Positions 1-8,425 of a stretch of DNA of 64,000 nt are shown piece by piece (the stretch's first letter is position 1; the number at the start of each line of letters is the position of its first letter). The notes under the pieces were generated by a model that was not told where the DNA came from, did no database searches, and saw only the letters and a list, made by a program, of their open reading frames with translations. The translations under genes and the position numbers were made by a program. The DNA comes from Haloarchaeobius iranensis. GTDB lineage: Archaea; Halobacteriota; Halobacteria; Halobacteriales; Natrialbaceae. The stretch lies in the NCBI RefSeq assembly GCF_900103505.1, contig NZ_FNIA01000003.1:124001-188000 (forward strand), written 5' to 3'.

Positions 1-372
1 GGCGCGGTGGGCGTCGTTGAGGTCCGCGATGCGGTGGTTGGAGACGAGCTGGTCGGCGAGGTGCGGGTCGTCCGCGTAGATGCGGACGAGCGCCCCGTGA
101 GCGACGTTGCAGTAGTAGCAGTCGTTCGCACCGCTGACCGCGACGACGATCATCTCGACCTCCTCGCGCTCGAGCGCGGTGTCCTCGACGAGCGCGTCGT
201 AGTAGTCGAAGAAGGCCCGGAAGTGCGAGGGCTTGTAGCCGTACGCGAGGAAGACGTTGGGGACGAAGCCGGCGCGTTCTTCCTCCTCGTCGATGCGCTC
301 GCGCAGGTCGTCGGGAAGTTCGTCGACGTCGGGGACCGGGAATCGCGTCATCGCGGGGGTGCCGTCGCTCAT
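1..372 (-). CDS. CMD/AhpD-family peroxidase-related protein, 3' end cut by window edge
   Basis: Reading leftwards from an ATG at 372, an open frame runs off the window after 124 residues. It contains C-Y-Y-C-N-V-A-H, the CxxCxxxH redox motif of the carboxymuconolactone decarboxylase/AhpD fold. In this fold the Cys pair and the His form a peroxidase-like or disulfide relay. The N-terminal part (FPVPDVDELP, then an acidic helix and GFVPNVF) matches the 'uncharacterized peroxidase-related' branch of the family, which is usually about 190 residues, so roughly one third is missing. A later Met eight codons in is an alternative start. The physiological substrate is unknown. Confidence 0.8.
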   Translation of the reverse strand, partial: MSDGTPAMTRFPVPDVDELPDDLRERIDEEEERAGFVPNVFLAYGYKPSHFRAFFDYYDALVEDTALEREEVEMIVVAVSGANDCYYCNVAHGALVRIYADDPHLADQLVSNHRIADLNDAHRA

Positions 373-459
373 ACGCGCGACGACGGCGACCGGGACAATC
401 AAACCATCGTCGTTCGGGACACCACGGCACTCTTTGTCACGGGGCGCGTCACGTAACGT

Positions 460-927
460 ATGGGTCGATACTCACGACGCGCACTGCTGGGGACGGTCCC
501 CCTTGCGGCCGGCCTCGCTGGCTGTCTCGGCGGCGGTGGCGGTGACGACGGCGGGGATGCGACGACCGAACCACCGGAGACGACCGCGATGGAGACCGGG
601 ACGCCGACCGTCGAGCCGACGACGACAGCCACGACGACCAGCGAGGGCGTCGACTCGACGGTCGTCGTCGGTCCCGGCGGGTCGCTCTCGTTCTCACCGG
701 CGACCATCGCGGTTCCGGCGGGGACGGCGGTCACGTTCGAGTGGGACTCCGGCGGCCACACCGTCACGCCCGAGAGCCAACCCGACGGCGCGGAGTGGGT
801 CGGCGTGCCGTCGACGGAGTCCGCTGGCTTCGTCCACGAGTTCACCTTCGGGGTGGCCGGCACCTACCGGTACTACTGCGACCCGCACCGTGGCGCGGGG
901 ATGACGGGACAGGTCATCGTGGAGTGA
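460..927 (+). CDS. Halocyanin-type blue copper lipoprotein
   Basis: 155 residues. The N-terminus SRRALLG followed by a hydrophobic stretch and lipobox LAGC (Cys22) indicates Tat export and lipid anchoring on the outside of the membrane. Residues 25-62 are a Gly- then Thr/Glu-rich linker. The rest is a cupredoxin domain with all four type 1 copper ligands visible: His100 in GGHT, then Cys140, His143 and Met148 in CDPHRGAGM. Family knowledge makes this a small one-electron carrier at the cell surface. The redox partner is not evident from neighbours. It lies divergent from the gene at the left edge. Confidence 0.9.
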   Translation: MGRYSRRALLGTVPLAAGLAGCLGGGGGDDGGDATTEPPETTAMETGTPTVEPTTTATTTSEGVDSTVVVGPGGSLSFSPATIAVPAGTAVTFEWDSGGHTVTPESQPDGAEWVGVPSTESAGFVHEFTFGVAGTYRYYCDPHRGAGMTGQVIVE

Positions 928-1015
928 GCAGCCACGGCGGTCGGGGCGACGCGGCTGGACGGCGGACCCCGTCCGAGCCGAGAACTTGATACCAGCCCCT
1001 TGACTACCGGTTGGC

Positions 1016-1660
1016 GTGGAGAACGTAACGGACCGGGTGTCGAACCCGTTCGACATGCGCCCGCCCCCGGAGTATCCGCCTGTCGACGACGGGCCGGCCG
1101 CCGTCCCCGGCTACGGCGACGCGAACGCCGACTTCCACGTCGTCGGTGCGTCGTCCGCCCAGCACGGCGGGGAGACGACCGGTGTCCCGTTCACGGAGAC
1201 CGAGGGTGCGCGCCGACTGCAGGGCGTGCTGTACGACGTGGGGTTCCTCGCCGACCCGTACAGCGACGCGCCGGAGCCGACGAACCTCTTCATGAGCTAC
1301 CTGTTCATGCCCCGGTTGCCCGATGGGCGCGAACCGACCGCCGAGGACTACGAGTTCATGGAACGGTTCTTCGACGCGGAGTTCCGCGCCATCAACGCCC
1401 ACATTATCCTCCCGGTGGGCGCGACGGCCATCGACCGAGTTGTCCGGGAGTACACGACGCTCAGGCGTCGGTTCCCGGACCCCATCGACGACCGGGCGAT
1501 ACACGCGACGGAGGTCAGGGGGCGGGGGTTCCTCGTGGTGCCGGTCGCGGACCCGGAGACGTGGGACGATAGGGAGGCGGACGCGCTCCGCGAGCGACTG
1601 CGGGCCATCCTCGACTCGGATTACCGGCAGACGAAGGGCGTCGCGACGCGGGTCGGGTGA
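1016..1660 (+). CDS. Uracil-DNA glycosylase superfamily protein
   Basis: 214 residues from a GTG start at 1016; no in-frame ATG precedes the conserved N-terminus. The segment GYGDANADFHVVG followed by TTGVPFT resembles the first motif of family 4/5-type uracil-DNA glycosylases, where a loop after strand 1 builds the uracil pocket. HIILPVGATA in the second half fits the second conserved strand. I see no [4Fe-4S] cysteine set, so it belongs to a cluster-free haloarchaeal branch whose activity is not certain. It stands alone between the halocyanin and the convergent DnaJ gene. Confidence 0.65.
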   Translation: MENVTDRVSNPFDMRPPPEYPPVDDGPAAVPGYGDANADFHVVGASSAQHGGETTGVPFTETEGARRLQGVLYDVGFLADPYSDAPEPTNLFMSYLFMPRLPDGREPTAEDYEFMERFFDAEFRAINAHIILPVGATAIDRVVREYTTLRRRFPDPIDDRAIHATEVRGRGFLVVPVADPETWDDREADALRERLRAILDSDYRQTKGVATRVG

Positions 1661-1677
1661 CCGACGGACGGCGGCGG

Positions 1678-3060
1678 TCAGAGACGGGCCGCGATCTTCG
1701 GCCGGACGAACGCGCTCAACAGCAGGACCACGACCGAGAGCAGCGGCAGGAGCATCACCAGCAGGTCCACGGCGAGCATCGGCGCGGCCTCCGCGGCGTC
1801 GAGCACGAGTCCGACCAGCGGTGCAGAGACACCGACGACGTAGAGGTACGTCGGCTTGAACTGCTGTGCCATCCGCGTGTGTCGGATGATGACCAGGTAG
1901 ACCAGCGGCAGGACGAGCGCGCCGGCCAGCAGCAGGCCGCCGTACGCCCCTGCCGCGATGGCGACGGCGAGCGAGACCCCGACGGTCTCGTTGACGGTCA
2001 CCCACTTGTACGGCCGCCGGGCGCGGACCGCCCGGTTGAGCGCGAACACGAGGACGGTGACGCCGACGAGGCCGGCGAGCGCGCCGTACCACTGCCGTGT
2101 CGGGAGGGGTGGCTCGGTCACCAGCGCGCCCTCCTCGGCGATGAACGTGGCTGGCTGGGTGAGTCCGTGTCGCGACTCGACGAGAGCGGCCTGCAGGGCC
2201 GCGGTGTCGGTACCGGCGGCGCGCAGGCGGTCCGCGAGCGTGGACAGCCCGCTCTCGTGAGCCAGCCCGTACTGGACCAGTCCGGCGATGTAGAGGAGCA
2301 CCGCCGAGAGCATGAGCGGCCAGCCGAGGCTCAGGCCGTTCCACCAGTTGAACAGCGCGTTGTCGGTCCAGCCGCCCGTGCTGGTCCCCGTTGCGGGCGA
2401 GGTCCGCGTGCCGTCGGCCGAGTGCCCGCTGTTGGTCGACGTGCTCCGTGTCGACCCGCCGGCGCTTCGGGACGAGGAGGTGCTCCCGGTCGAACTGCTG
2501 CTACCCCGACTCGTCCGCTGTGACGCCTTCGAGGTCGCGGACTGGCTGGCGGAGCTCCGCGAGGTGCCAGTGCTGCCCGAACTGCCGCTGGACCGGCTGC
2601 TGCCCGAACTACCGCTGGACCGGCTGCTGCCCGAACTACCGCTGGACCGGCTGCTGCCCGAACTACCGCTGGAACGGGTTCGCCCGCTGCGCGTCGAGCC
2701 CGTGGAGCGACTCGTGGTCCGCGAGCTGGTCGCAGAGCCGCTCGCCCGGCTCGTCGAGCTGTCGGACTCACCGCTGTCGCTGGAGCCGCTCCCCCAGATG
2801 TCGCCGGAGGGGAAGCCGCCGATGCGCTTTGCGACGTAGTCCTTGTGCCCGAGTCGGTCGTAGGCGTTCCGCTCCGAGGAGTCGTTGAGGGTCTCGTAGG
2901 CTTTCTTGAGGGCGTTGAACTGGGCGGGGGCGTCGGGGTCGTCGTTGAGGTCCGGATGATACTCGCGGACCTTGGACCGGAACGCCTCCTTCACCTCGGC
3001 CTGGGAGGCGTCCTCGTCTATCTCCAGAAGTTCGTAGAAGTCCATATCGTCGTCAGCCAT
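1678..3060 (-). CDS. DnaJ-domain membrane protein with Ser/Gly-rich repeat linker
   Basis: About 460 residues. The first 70 residues form a J domain with the invariant HPD (REYHPDLNDD), which in this family stimulates the ATPase of DnaK/Hsp70. Residues about 90-230 are low-complexity Ser/Gly/Arg/Thr, including four exact or near-exact copies of SSGSSRSSG. The C-terminal half has several hydrophobic segments (for example LSLGWPLMLSAVLLYIAGL and two more pairs near the end), so the J domain is tethered to the membrane. I start it at the ATG at 3060, which directly precedes the acidic run before the J domain; a second Met five codons on is possible. It is not the canonical zinc-finger DnaJ. Confidence 0.85.
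   Translation of the reverse strand: MADDDMDFYELLEIDEDASQAEVKEAFRSKVREYHPDLNDDPDAPAQFNALKKAYETLNDSSERNAYDRLGHKDYVAKRIGGFPSGDIWGSGSSDSGESDSSTSRASGSATSSRTTSRSTGSTRSGRTRSSGSSGSSRSSGSSGSSRSSGSSGSSRSSGSSGSTGTSRSSASQSATSKASQRTSRGSSSSTGSTSSSRSAGGSTRSTSTNSGHSADGTRTSPATGTSTGGWTDNALFNWWNGLSLGWPLMLSAVLLYIAGLVQYGLAHESGLSTLADRLRAAGTDTAALQAALVESRHGLTQPATFIAEEGALVTEPPLPTRQWYGALAGLVGVTVLVFALNRAVRARRPYKWVTVNETVGVSLAVAIAAGAYGGLLLAGALVLPLVYLVIIRHTRMAQQFKPTYLYVVGVSAPLVGLVLDAAEAAPMLAVDLLVMLLPLLSVVVLLLSAFVRPKIAARL
2571..2678 (-). repeat. Four tandem 27-bp coding repeats in the DnaJ gene
   Basis: Units start at 2571, 2598, 2625 and 2652. The second and third are identical and the first and fourth differ by one to two bases. 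Read on the minus strand each encodes SSGSSRSSG-like residues. The near identity at third codon positions points to recent slippage or unequal exchange, so copy number probably varies between strains. Confidence 0.95.
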
Positions 3061-3128
3061 GCTGATGAGAGTACGTCTATTCCATCTCGGGTGCCGGGCC
3101 ATATAAGTTCCATTGGCCGCGGCGGTGG

Positions 3129-4400
3129 CTACTGGAAATCGGCCAGCGTGGACTGGCCGTCGGTCCCGTCCGCCCCGCGCCGTCGCGAGCGGTCCTGCGA
3201 CGGCCCCGCTGCGGTCTCACGGCCGCCCCCGGAGTCCCAGGAGTCGAGGCTCGCCTGGTTCCGCTCGGTGAAGGCGAGGTTCGAGACCCGGACACCGACC
3301 TTCCGCACCGGCGCGTCGTCGAACTCCGCGAGGAGCTCCAGTGCAGTCTCGACGACCAGCTGTCCGTCGGCGACCGGCCCCGGCAGCGACCGTTCGCGGG
3401 TGTTCACGTCGAACGGCGGCTCGACGGCCTTGATGCCGATGGTCCGGTAGAGCGCGCCCTCGCGGTCGGCGCGGTCTGCGACGGCCTCGGCGAGCGTCCG
3501 CACCTGCTCGCGCTTCGGCTCGGGCTCCGTGACGGGCTCCCCGAAGGCCGACTCCCGCGAGAAGCTCTTCGGCAGCCCTCGCGGTGTCACCGCACGGTCG
3601 TCGTTCCCCCGCGCCCGGTCGCGGAGCTCCGGGCCGCGGTCGCCGAAGCGCTCCGCCAGCGCCCGGCGGTCCGAGCCAGCGAGGTCGCCGGCGGTCTCGA
3701 CGTCGAACTCGTCCCGCAACTCGCGGGCCGTCACCGGGCCGACGCCGTGGATCTCCTCGACCGGCAGCGGTTCGAGGAAGCCTCGCAGCTCCGCCGGCGG
3801 TACCACGACCAGTCCGTCGGGCTTGTCGTGGTCGCTCGCGACCTTCGCGGCGCTCATGTTCGGTGCCACGCCGACGCTGGCGACGACGCCGACCTCGCGC
3901 TCGATGCGCTGTTTGACGTGTCTCGCGAACCCCTCGGCGACGCTCCAGTCCGTCCGCTCGGTCACGTCCAGATACGCCTCGTCGATGCTCACCTCGCGGA
4001 CCGTGTCCGCGCAGTCGTGGAGGATGGCCTTCACGTCGCCCGCCACGGCGTCGTAGTAGTCCAGGTCGACGGGCCGGTACAGCCCCGTCCCCTCGAGGTC
4101 GTCCGCGTCGGCCCGCCGCGGGAGTCGCTCCAGCGCGGTCGTGATGGCCTGCGCGCTCTCGACGCCGTACTCCCGGGCCTCGTAGCTCGCCGTCGCCACC
4201 GCGCCCGTGTCGTCGCCCGGCTCGTACCCCATCCCCACCACGACCGGCTCGCCCCGGAGCTCGGGCTCGCGAAGCCGTTCACAGGCCGCGTAGAAGCAGT
4301 CGATGTCGACGTGCAGGACGATGCGGTCCTGGGCGTCCTGCGCCGGCGAGACGCCTGGGAGACGTTCACCGGGTCGGGTCGGGTCCTCCGGGTCGGCCAT
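3129..4400 (-). CDS. dinB: Y-family DNA polymerase IV (translesion)
   Basis: 423 residues from the ATG at 4400; an in-frame upstream extension has no conserved sequence. The catalytic palm is clear: HVDIDCFYA near the start (first metal Asp) and SIDEAYLD (second Asp-Glu pair). Helix-hairpin-helix sequence (IHGVGPVTARELRD) follows, then the little-finger domain. The last residues QSTLADFQ match a PCNA-interacting PIP box (QxxLxxF), so the enzyme should be recruited by the sliding clamp. Function by family is error-prone bypass of damaged template. The linker before the PIP box is acidic and Gly/Ser rich. Confidence 0.92.
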   Translation of the reverse strand: MADPEDPTRPGERLPGVSPAQDAQDRIVLHVDIDCFYAACERLREPELRGEPVVVGMGYEPGDDTGAVATASYEAREYGVESAQAITTALERLPRRADADDLEGTGLYRPVDLDYYDAVAGDVKAILHDCADTVREVSIDEAYLDVTERTDWSVAEGFARHVKQRIEREVGVVASVGVAPNMSAAKVASDHDKPDGLVVVPPAELRGFLEPLPVEEIHGVGPVTARELRDEFDVETAGDLAGSDRRALAERFGDRGPELRDRARGNDDRAVTPRGLPKSFSRESAFGEPVTEPEPKREQVRTLAEAVADRADREGALYRTIGIKAVEPPFDVNTRERSLPGPVADGQLVVETALELLAEFDDAPVRKVGVRVSNLAFTERNQASLDSWDSGGGRETAAGPSQDRSRRRGADGTDGQSTLADFQ

Positions 4401-4632
4401 CGCGTGTTCGGCTGTCGGTTGGGGAGCGAGGTGGATGAGTGTTCCGTCCGGTCCGTCAGTGCCGTCGCCCGTGGCTGGTTCCAGCCCGGTACGACGCACG
4501 CCCGAACAGTGTCCTCGCGGTCAGCACCGGCCGGTCCGGGAGGAGTGTGGCGAAGGTGGGCCGTGGTGCTGTGCCCCGCTCCGCGTCCGAGTACGGGGTT
4601 GATGTCGAGAACGTGGGTGCTGGCTGGGAGCT

Positions 4633-4652
4633 ACCGCCGCCGGAACGGCGGT
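4633..4652. terminator. Possible hairpin terminator after the aldo/keto reductase gene
   Basis: ACCGCCG and CGGCGGT form a perfect 7-bp stem with a 6-nt loop, 11 bases past the stop codon of the minus-strand reductase gene. No T run follows, so a role in termination is only suggested. The rest of 4401-4632 is GC-rich and I see no gene or promoter in it. Confidence 0.3.
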
Positions 4653-4663
4653 TCGTGGGCGGC

Positions 4664-5482
4664 TCAGATACCGATCGAACCCTTCGCGAACGCCAGCCCG
4701 TTCCTGACGGGGTCGGGACGGGCGATGCGGTCCAGTTCGTCGCGGTCGAGCTTGAAATCGAAGATGTCGATGTTCTGTTCGATGTGGTCCTCGCTGGTGG
4801 ATTTGGGGATGGCGACGACGTTCCGGTGCTGGGTCGCCCAGCGGAGCGCGACCTGCGCGGGGGTCTTGTCGTAGCGCGTGCCGATGGACCGGAGGAGGTC
4901 GTCGTCGAGGACCCCGCCGGTGCCGAGCGGTGAGTAGGCGGTGAGCAGGACGTTCGAGTCCTGGCAGTAGCGCAGGAGGTCCCGCTGGGGTTTGAACGGG
5001 TGGAGCTTCACCTGGTTGGTGAAGATGGGCTCGGGTGAGACGCGCTGTGCCTTCATGAGGCGCTTCTTCGAGAAGTTCGAGACGCCGACGTGGCGGACGT
5101 CGCCACGTTCGACGAGGTCGGCCATGGCCTCCATCGTCTCGCGGAGGTCGGCGAGCGGGTTCGGCCAGTGCAGCAGCAGGAGGTCGACGTAGGAGGTGTC
5201 GAGGCGGCGGATGCTGTTGGCGACCGAGCGCTTGAGGCGACCTGGGCGGAATCGGTCCGGACGGACTTTCGTGGTGAGGAAGACGTCCTCGCGGTCCACG
5301 TCGGCGTCGTGGATGGCGTTGCCGACGTAGCGCTCGTTGTCGTACGCCTGGGCGGTGTCGATGTGTCGGTACCCCGCGGCCAGCGCGGTACGGACTGCGC
5401 CGTAGGTCTCCTGGCCGTCGGTCTGCCAGGTGCCGAGGCCGATCTTCGGGACGGCGGTCCCCTGGACCGTTTCGTACTCCAT
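4664..5482 (-). CDS. Aldo/keto reductase
   Basis: 272 residues from the ATG at 5482 (MEYETVQG); longer in-frame starts add only a non-conserved Arg-rich tail. The full catalytic tetrad is visible: Asp42 and Tyr47 (DTAQAYDN), Lys72 (TTKV) and His105 (LLLHWP). GVSNFS and AIPKS near the C-terminus are the NADPH phosphate-binding segments. It should reduce an aldehyde or ketone with NADPH in the cytoplasm; the substrate is not indicated by neighbours. The length is normal for the 2,5-diketo-gluconate reductase-like branch. Confidence 0.9.
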   Translation of the reverse strand: MEYETVQGTAVPKIGLGTWQTDGQETYGAVRTALAAGYRHIDTAQAYDNERYVGNAIHDADVDREDVFLTTKVRPDRFRPGRLKRSVANSIRRLDTSYVDLLLLHWPNPLADLRETMEAMADLVERGDVRHVGVSNFSKKRLMKAQRVSPEPIFTNQVKLHPFKPQRDLLRYCQDSNVLLTAYSPLGTGGVLDDDLLRSIGTRYDKTPAQVALRWATQHRNVVAIPKSTSEDHIEQNIDIFDFKLDRDELDRIARPDPVRNGLAFAKGSIGI

Positions 5483-5547
5483 GCCACGGCGTTGGGCTCG
5501 GGTCGGCATAGGCCTTGACACTTCGGACTGCACCGTCGCCACCATGG

Positions 5548-5623
5548 ATATTAGGTATTAATATGCTACTAATTCTTATAACGAGTTGCCAGAAACCCTT
5601 TTATACAAGTCTCGTGCTACGAG
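5548..5623 (+). promoter_or_regulatory. AT-rich promoter with two inverted repeats
   Basis: ATATTA and TAATAT (5548-5564) form a 6-bp inverted repeat with a 5-nt spacer. A strong TATA element CTTTTATAC lies at 5598-5606, 30 bp before the ATG at 5632. CTCGT and ACGAG (5611-5623) form a second inverted repeat between TATA and start. The spacing predicts a leaderless or near-leaderless mRNA, and the repeats are possible operators. This is the most AT-rich stretch of the first 12 kb. Confidence 0.6.
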
Positions 5624-5631
5624 GTACCACG

Positions 5632-5748
5632 ATGACGAACGACAACCGCACGATGAAAGAGGTCAGCCACACGCCACCGAACGGGGAGTCCGTCACCAAC
5701 GTCTGGGAGCGAGGGGACGAGTCGCCGGACGAGCCGCGAGACGACTGA
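5632..5748 (+). CDS. Small acidic protein, 38 residues, function unknown
   Basis: Begins MTNDNRTMKEVSHTPP and ends in SPDEPRDD. It is hydrophilic and acidic with no Cys, no transmembrane segment and no domain I recognise. The case for a real gene is the position: its ATG is 30 bp downstream of a clear TATA box, the usual arrangement for leaderless haloarchaeal mRNAs, and it ends in a TGA. An in-frame upstream extension to 5515 passes through the promoter and is unlikely to be translated. Confidence 0.5.
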   Translation: MTNDNRTMKEVSHTPPNGESVTNVWERGDESPDEPRDD

Positions 5749-5917
5749 GTTCTTCTCCCGACATTCGAGCCGGGAGCGGTGCGACCGACGCACCCGGACC
5801 GACCGTCGCCTCACACCCGGCCATCGAGACCGCCGAGCGGAGCGCTCGGTAGTCTCATTGTGTCACCGTTTCACAATCGTAGGAACGCTTTAGCGGCTCC
5901 CTGCCGATTCCTCTCGT

Positions 5918-6007
5918 GTGGCTTCGATACTCCACGACGCCGGCGAGGAGCGACCCGAAGCGCCCGACGTAACCGACCGCGGAACCGGCCACGCGGGGGT
6001 GTGCTGA
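5918..6007 (+). CDS. Possible 29-residue leader peptide
   Basis: A GTG at 5918 opens a 29-codon frame (VASILHDAGEERPEAPD at the start) whose TGA overlaps the ATG of the next gene as TGATG at 6005-6009. A TTTAG element at about 5890 is 27 bp upstream of the GTG, the right distance for a leaderless start. That arrangement suggests translational coupling to the 66-residue protein. The peptide has no recognisable motif and the call rests only on arrangement. Confidence 0.3.
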   Translation: MASILHDAGEERPEAPDVTDRGTGHAGVC

Positions 6008-6207
6008 TGTCGACGTACGTCGCCTCGAACGGCGAGTACTACACCGCGAGCGAGGTCGTCGAGAACGTCGAGTCCGGACGCTGGACGGCGCACCTCTGGG
6101 AGACAGACACCGACCGCCAGCTCGTCGAGACGCCGCGGGAGGAGATACTACTGCTCGTGCCGGCGACGGAGGTCGACTTCGCGCCGGCGTTCGAGCCGGC
6201 CCACTAG
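6007..6207 (+). CDS. Small hypothetical protein, 66 residues
   Basis: Starts MSTYVASNGEYYTASE and ends FEPAH. It is acidic and Trp/Tyr-containing, with ESGRWTAHLWETDTD in the middle and a hydrophobic EEILLLVPATEV strand, so it could fold as a small beta-rich domain. No Cys or signal peptide. I do not recognise the family. It is preceded with a 3-base overlap (TGATG) by a possible leader peptide and faces the convergent lipoprotein gene. Confidence 0.6.
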   Translation: MSTYVASNGEYYTASEVVENVESGRWTAHLWETDTDRQLVETPREEILLLVPATEVDFAPAFEPAH

Positions 6208-6221
6208 GCGGGCGGCAACGG

Positions 6222-7427
6222 TTACTCGCAGCCGACCGACCGAGCGACGGCGACGAGTTCGGACCGCGAGAGCGACCCCTCGACCGAGACGCCGGCGTAC
6301 TGCGGGCCGTCGCCGCAGGACCAGACGACCGACCCCAGCGAGTCCGTCGCGACGTAGCGGCCCTCGGTGTCGCCGATTTCGACGGTGTCACCCTCCGCCG
6401 AACCGGTCGAGCGGGGCTCCGAGTGCTTGCTCACGTAGAGGACGTCGCCGGCGTCGTTCCGGTAGAACACCGTCACGGTCGTGACCTCGCCCCGGAGCAC
6501 GCCAACCTGGGACGGCTCGTACCCGTCGGGCACGTCCGGCTCCGGAAGCGTCGTCGAGACGTTCGCCGCCGCCGCGGCGCGCGTCTCGAACGTCTCCTGG
6601 CTCTCGTCGAGGTCGACCACGCTCGCGTCCTCGGGCGGGGCGAAGCGGAACCGCGAGTCGGGGATGTCCGGGTCGAAATCGACGTTCGTGTACTCCGAGA
6701 CGACGCGGAACTCCTTCCCGTTGACCGTCATCGACTGGGTCACCTTCGTCGGGAAGTAGCGCTCGCTGTCGAGGTAGTACCGGATGCGTGCGTCCGACGC
6801 CACCCTCGCGACGTCGCCGCGGGGGGCCAGTTCGACGACGTGGGTCTCGCGGCCCGCGACGGTCTCCGTACCCTCGTAGGACGCGGTGTAGTTCTCGACC
6901 CGCGTCGTCGCGTTCCTGACCGCCGCGTCGGGTTCGTCCTCGACGGGCACCGACGGCGCGGGGCCCATGCCGACGGTCGGCGGGGACTGGACCGTCTCGT
7001 TGTCGCTGGCCGCGACCGCGTCGAACACCTGTCGGAGGAACGTGTCCATCCTGATCGCGTCCCCCTGGCCGCGTTCGTAGGACTGCGTCCGGACGACGCC
7101 CCGGCTCTCGTTGTACACCCAGAGCTGCGAGCCGTTGGCGACGACGACGTTGCCCCGGCGGGCGTCCGGTTCACGGACCTCCTCGCGGACCGCGCCACTG
7201 GCGGGCCGGAGCCACACCGCCGACTCACGGTGTTCGGTGCTGTTCCCGTGGGTGATGGTCGTCTCGACGACCGCGTGGACGCCGTCGATGGACTCGTAGG
7301 CCTCGACGGCCGCCTCGCCGTCGACCGTCGGGGTCGCCTGTTCGCCGTCGTCGACGAGACCCAGACAGCCAGCACCGACGACGAGCAGGAGCGCGACGGC
7401 GACGAGAGAGCGAGGGAGGGCCGACAT
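6222..7427 (-). CDS. Secreted lipoprotein with LolA-like fold
   Basis: 401 residues. A hydrophobic signal ends in lipobox GAGC (Cys21), so the protein is lipid-anchored outside the membrane. The body alternates beta strands of the type seen in the LolA/LppX outer-membrane-lipoprotein-carrier superfamily: YESIDGVHAVVET, SQLWVYNESRG, RYYLDSERYFPTKV, FRVVSEYTNVDFDPDIPDSRFRF. The C-terminal 110 residues look like a separate domain (EPSQVGVLRGEVTTV, WSCGDGPQYAGV). Related haloarchaeal proteins are abundant and uncharacterised; a lipid-binding role is inferred from the fold only. A TATA-like CCTAATTATC lies about 27 bp upstream of the start. Confidence 0.75.
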   Translation of the reverse strand: MSALPRSLVAVALLLVVGAGCLGLVDDGEQATPTVDGEAAVEAYESIDGVHAVVETTITHGNSTEHRESAVWLRPASGAVREEVREPDARRGNVVVANGSQLWVYNESRGVVRTQSYERGQGDAIRMDTFLRQVFDAVAASDNETVQSPPTVGMGPAPSVPVEDEPDAAVRNATTRVENYTASYEGTETVAGRETHVVELAPRGDVARVASDARIRYYLDSERYFPTKVTQSMTVNGKEFRVVSEYTNVDFDPDIPDSRFRFAPPEDASVVDLDESQETFETRAAAAANVSTTLPEPDVPDGYEPSQVGVLRGEVTTVTVFYRNDAGDVLYVSKHSEPRSTGSAEGDTVEIGDTEGRYVATDSLGSVVWSCGDGPQYAGVSVEGSLSRSELVAVARSVGCE

Positions 7428-7547
7428 TTTCGCGAGTGTTACGCCCGATGATAATTAGGCGTTTCCGTCCGCGCGAGCCGTGCGAACCGGCTGACGCGGG
7501 GTACCGCAGACGAAGTCCCTAAGGATGTGCCAGCCTGAGCGGTGCGT

Positions 7548-8423
7548 ATGCAAGCGCTGGTCATCGTGGCACACGGGTCGCACCTCAACCCGGCGTCGAG
7601 CACACCGACCTACGCCCACGCGGACACCATCCGCGAGTCGGGCGCGTTCGACGAGGTGCGCGAGGCGTTCTGGAAGGAGGAACCGAGTTTCCGCGACGCG
7701 CTCCGGACCGTGGAGTCCGAGGAGGTGTTCGTCGTCCCCCTGTTCATCAGCGAGGGCTACTTCACCGAGGAGGTCATCCCCCGCGAGCTCCGGCTCGACG
7801 AGTGGGACCCCGACCTGTGGGAGTCCGACGGGACGAGCGCCTCGCAGGCGACGCTGTACGCGGAGGACGTGGACAAGACCATCCACTACTGTGGCCCGGT
7901 CGGGACCCACGACGCGATGTCCGATGTCATCGTCAAACGCGCCGAGTCGGTCACCGAGGACCCCGACGTCGGCGAGGGGTTCGGCCTCTCGGTCGTCGGC
8001 CACGGCACCGAGCGCAACGAGAACTCCGCGAAGGCCATCGAGTACCACGCGGACCGCATCCGTGACATGGGCCGCTTCGACGAGGTGAAGGCCCTCTACA
8101 TGGACGAGGAGCCGGAGGTCGACGACGTGACCGACTACTTCGAGAGCGAGGACGTCGTCGTCGTCCCGCTGTTCGTCGCCGACGGCTACCACACCCAGGA
8201 GGACATCCCCGAGGACATGGGCCTCACCGACGACTACCGGACGGGCTGGGACACCCCCGCCGCGGTCGACGGCCACCGCATCTGGTACGCGGGCGCGGTC
8301 GGCACCGAGGACTTCATGGCCGACGTCATCCTCGAGCGCGCCGCCGAGGCCGGTGCCGACATCCGGGACGCGCTCGAGAAGGTCCGCGAAGCGACCGGCG
8401 GCGTCCCGGCCTCGGGTGACTGA
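7548..8423 (+). CDS. cbiX: CbiX-type sirohydrochlorin/cobalt chelatase
   Basis: 291 residues from the ATG at 7548. Two chelatase half-domains are visible, each with the metal-binding His motif and a VVPLF strand: VIVAHGSHLN (His9) with EEVFVVPLFISEGYF, then VVGHGTERNEN with DVVVVPLFVADGYH. The family inserts cobalt (or iron) into sirohydrochlorin on the anaerobic cobalamin or siroheme route. It is followed two bases after its stop by a DR2241-type Fe-S gene, a pairing seen repeatedly in halophiles. A CCCTAAGG element sits about 27 bp before the start. Confidence 0.9.
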   Translation: MQALVIVAHGSHLNPASSTPTYAHADTIRESGAFDEVREAFWKEEPSFRDALRTVESEEVFVVPLFISEGYFTEEVIPRELRLDEWDPDLWESDGTSASQATLYAEDVDKTIHYCGPVGTHDAMSDVIVKRAESVTEDPDVGEGFGLSVVGHGTERNENSAKAIEYHADRIRDMGRFDEVKALYMDEEPEVDDVTDYFESEDVVVVPLFVADGYHTQEDIPEDMGLTDDYRTGWDTPAAVDGHRIWYAGAVGTEDFMADVILERAAEAGADIRDALEKVREATGGVPASGD

Positions 8424-8425
8424 CG

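Noticed and set aside
2571-2678. CRISPR-like regular repeats
   Set aside because: Repeats are contiguous 27-bp units without spacers and encode a Ser/Gly motif in frame with the DnaJ gene.
4401-4632. An RNA gene or small ORF between the polymerase and reductase genes
   Set aside because: No promoter, no stable multi-stem fold by eye, and no open frame with protein-like composition.
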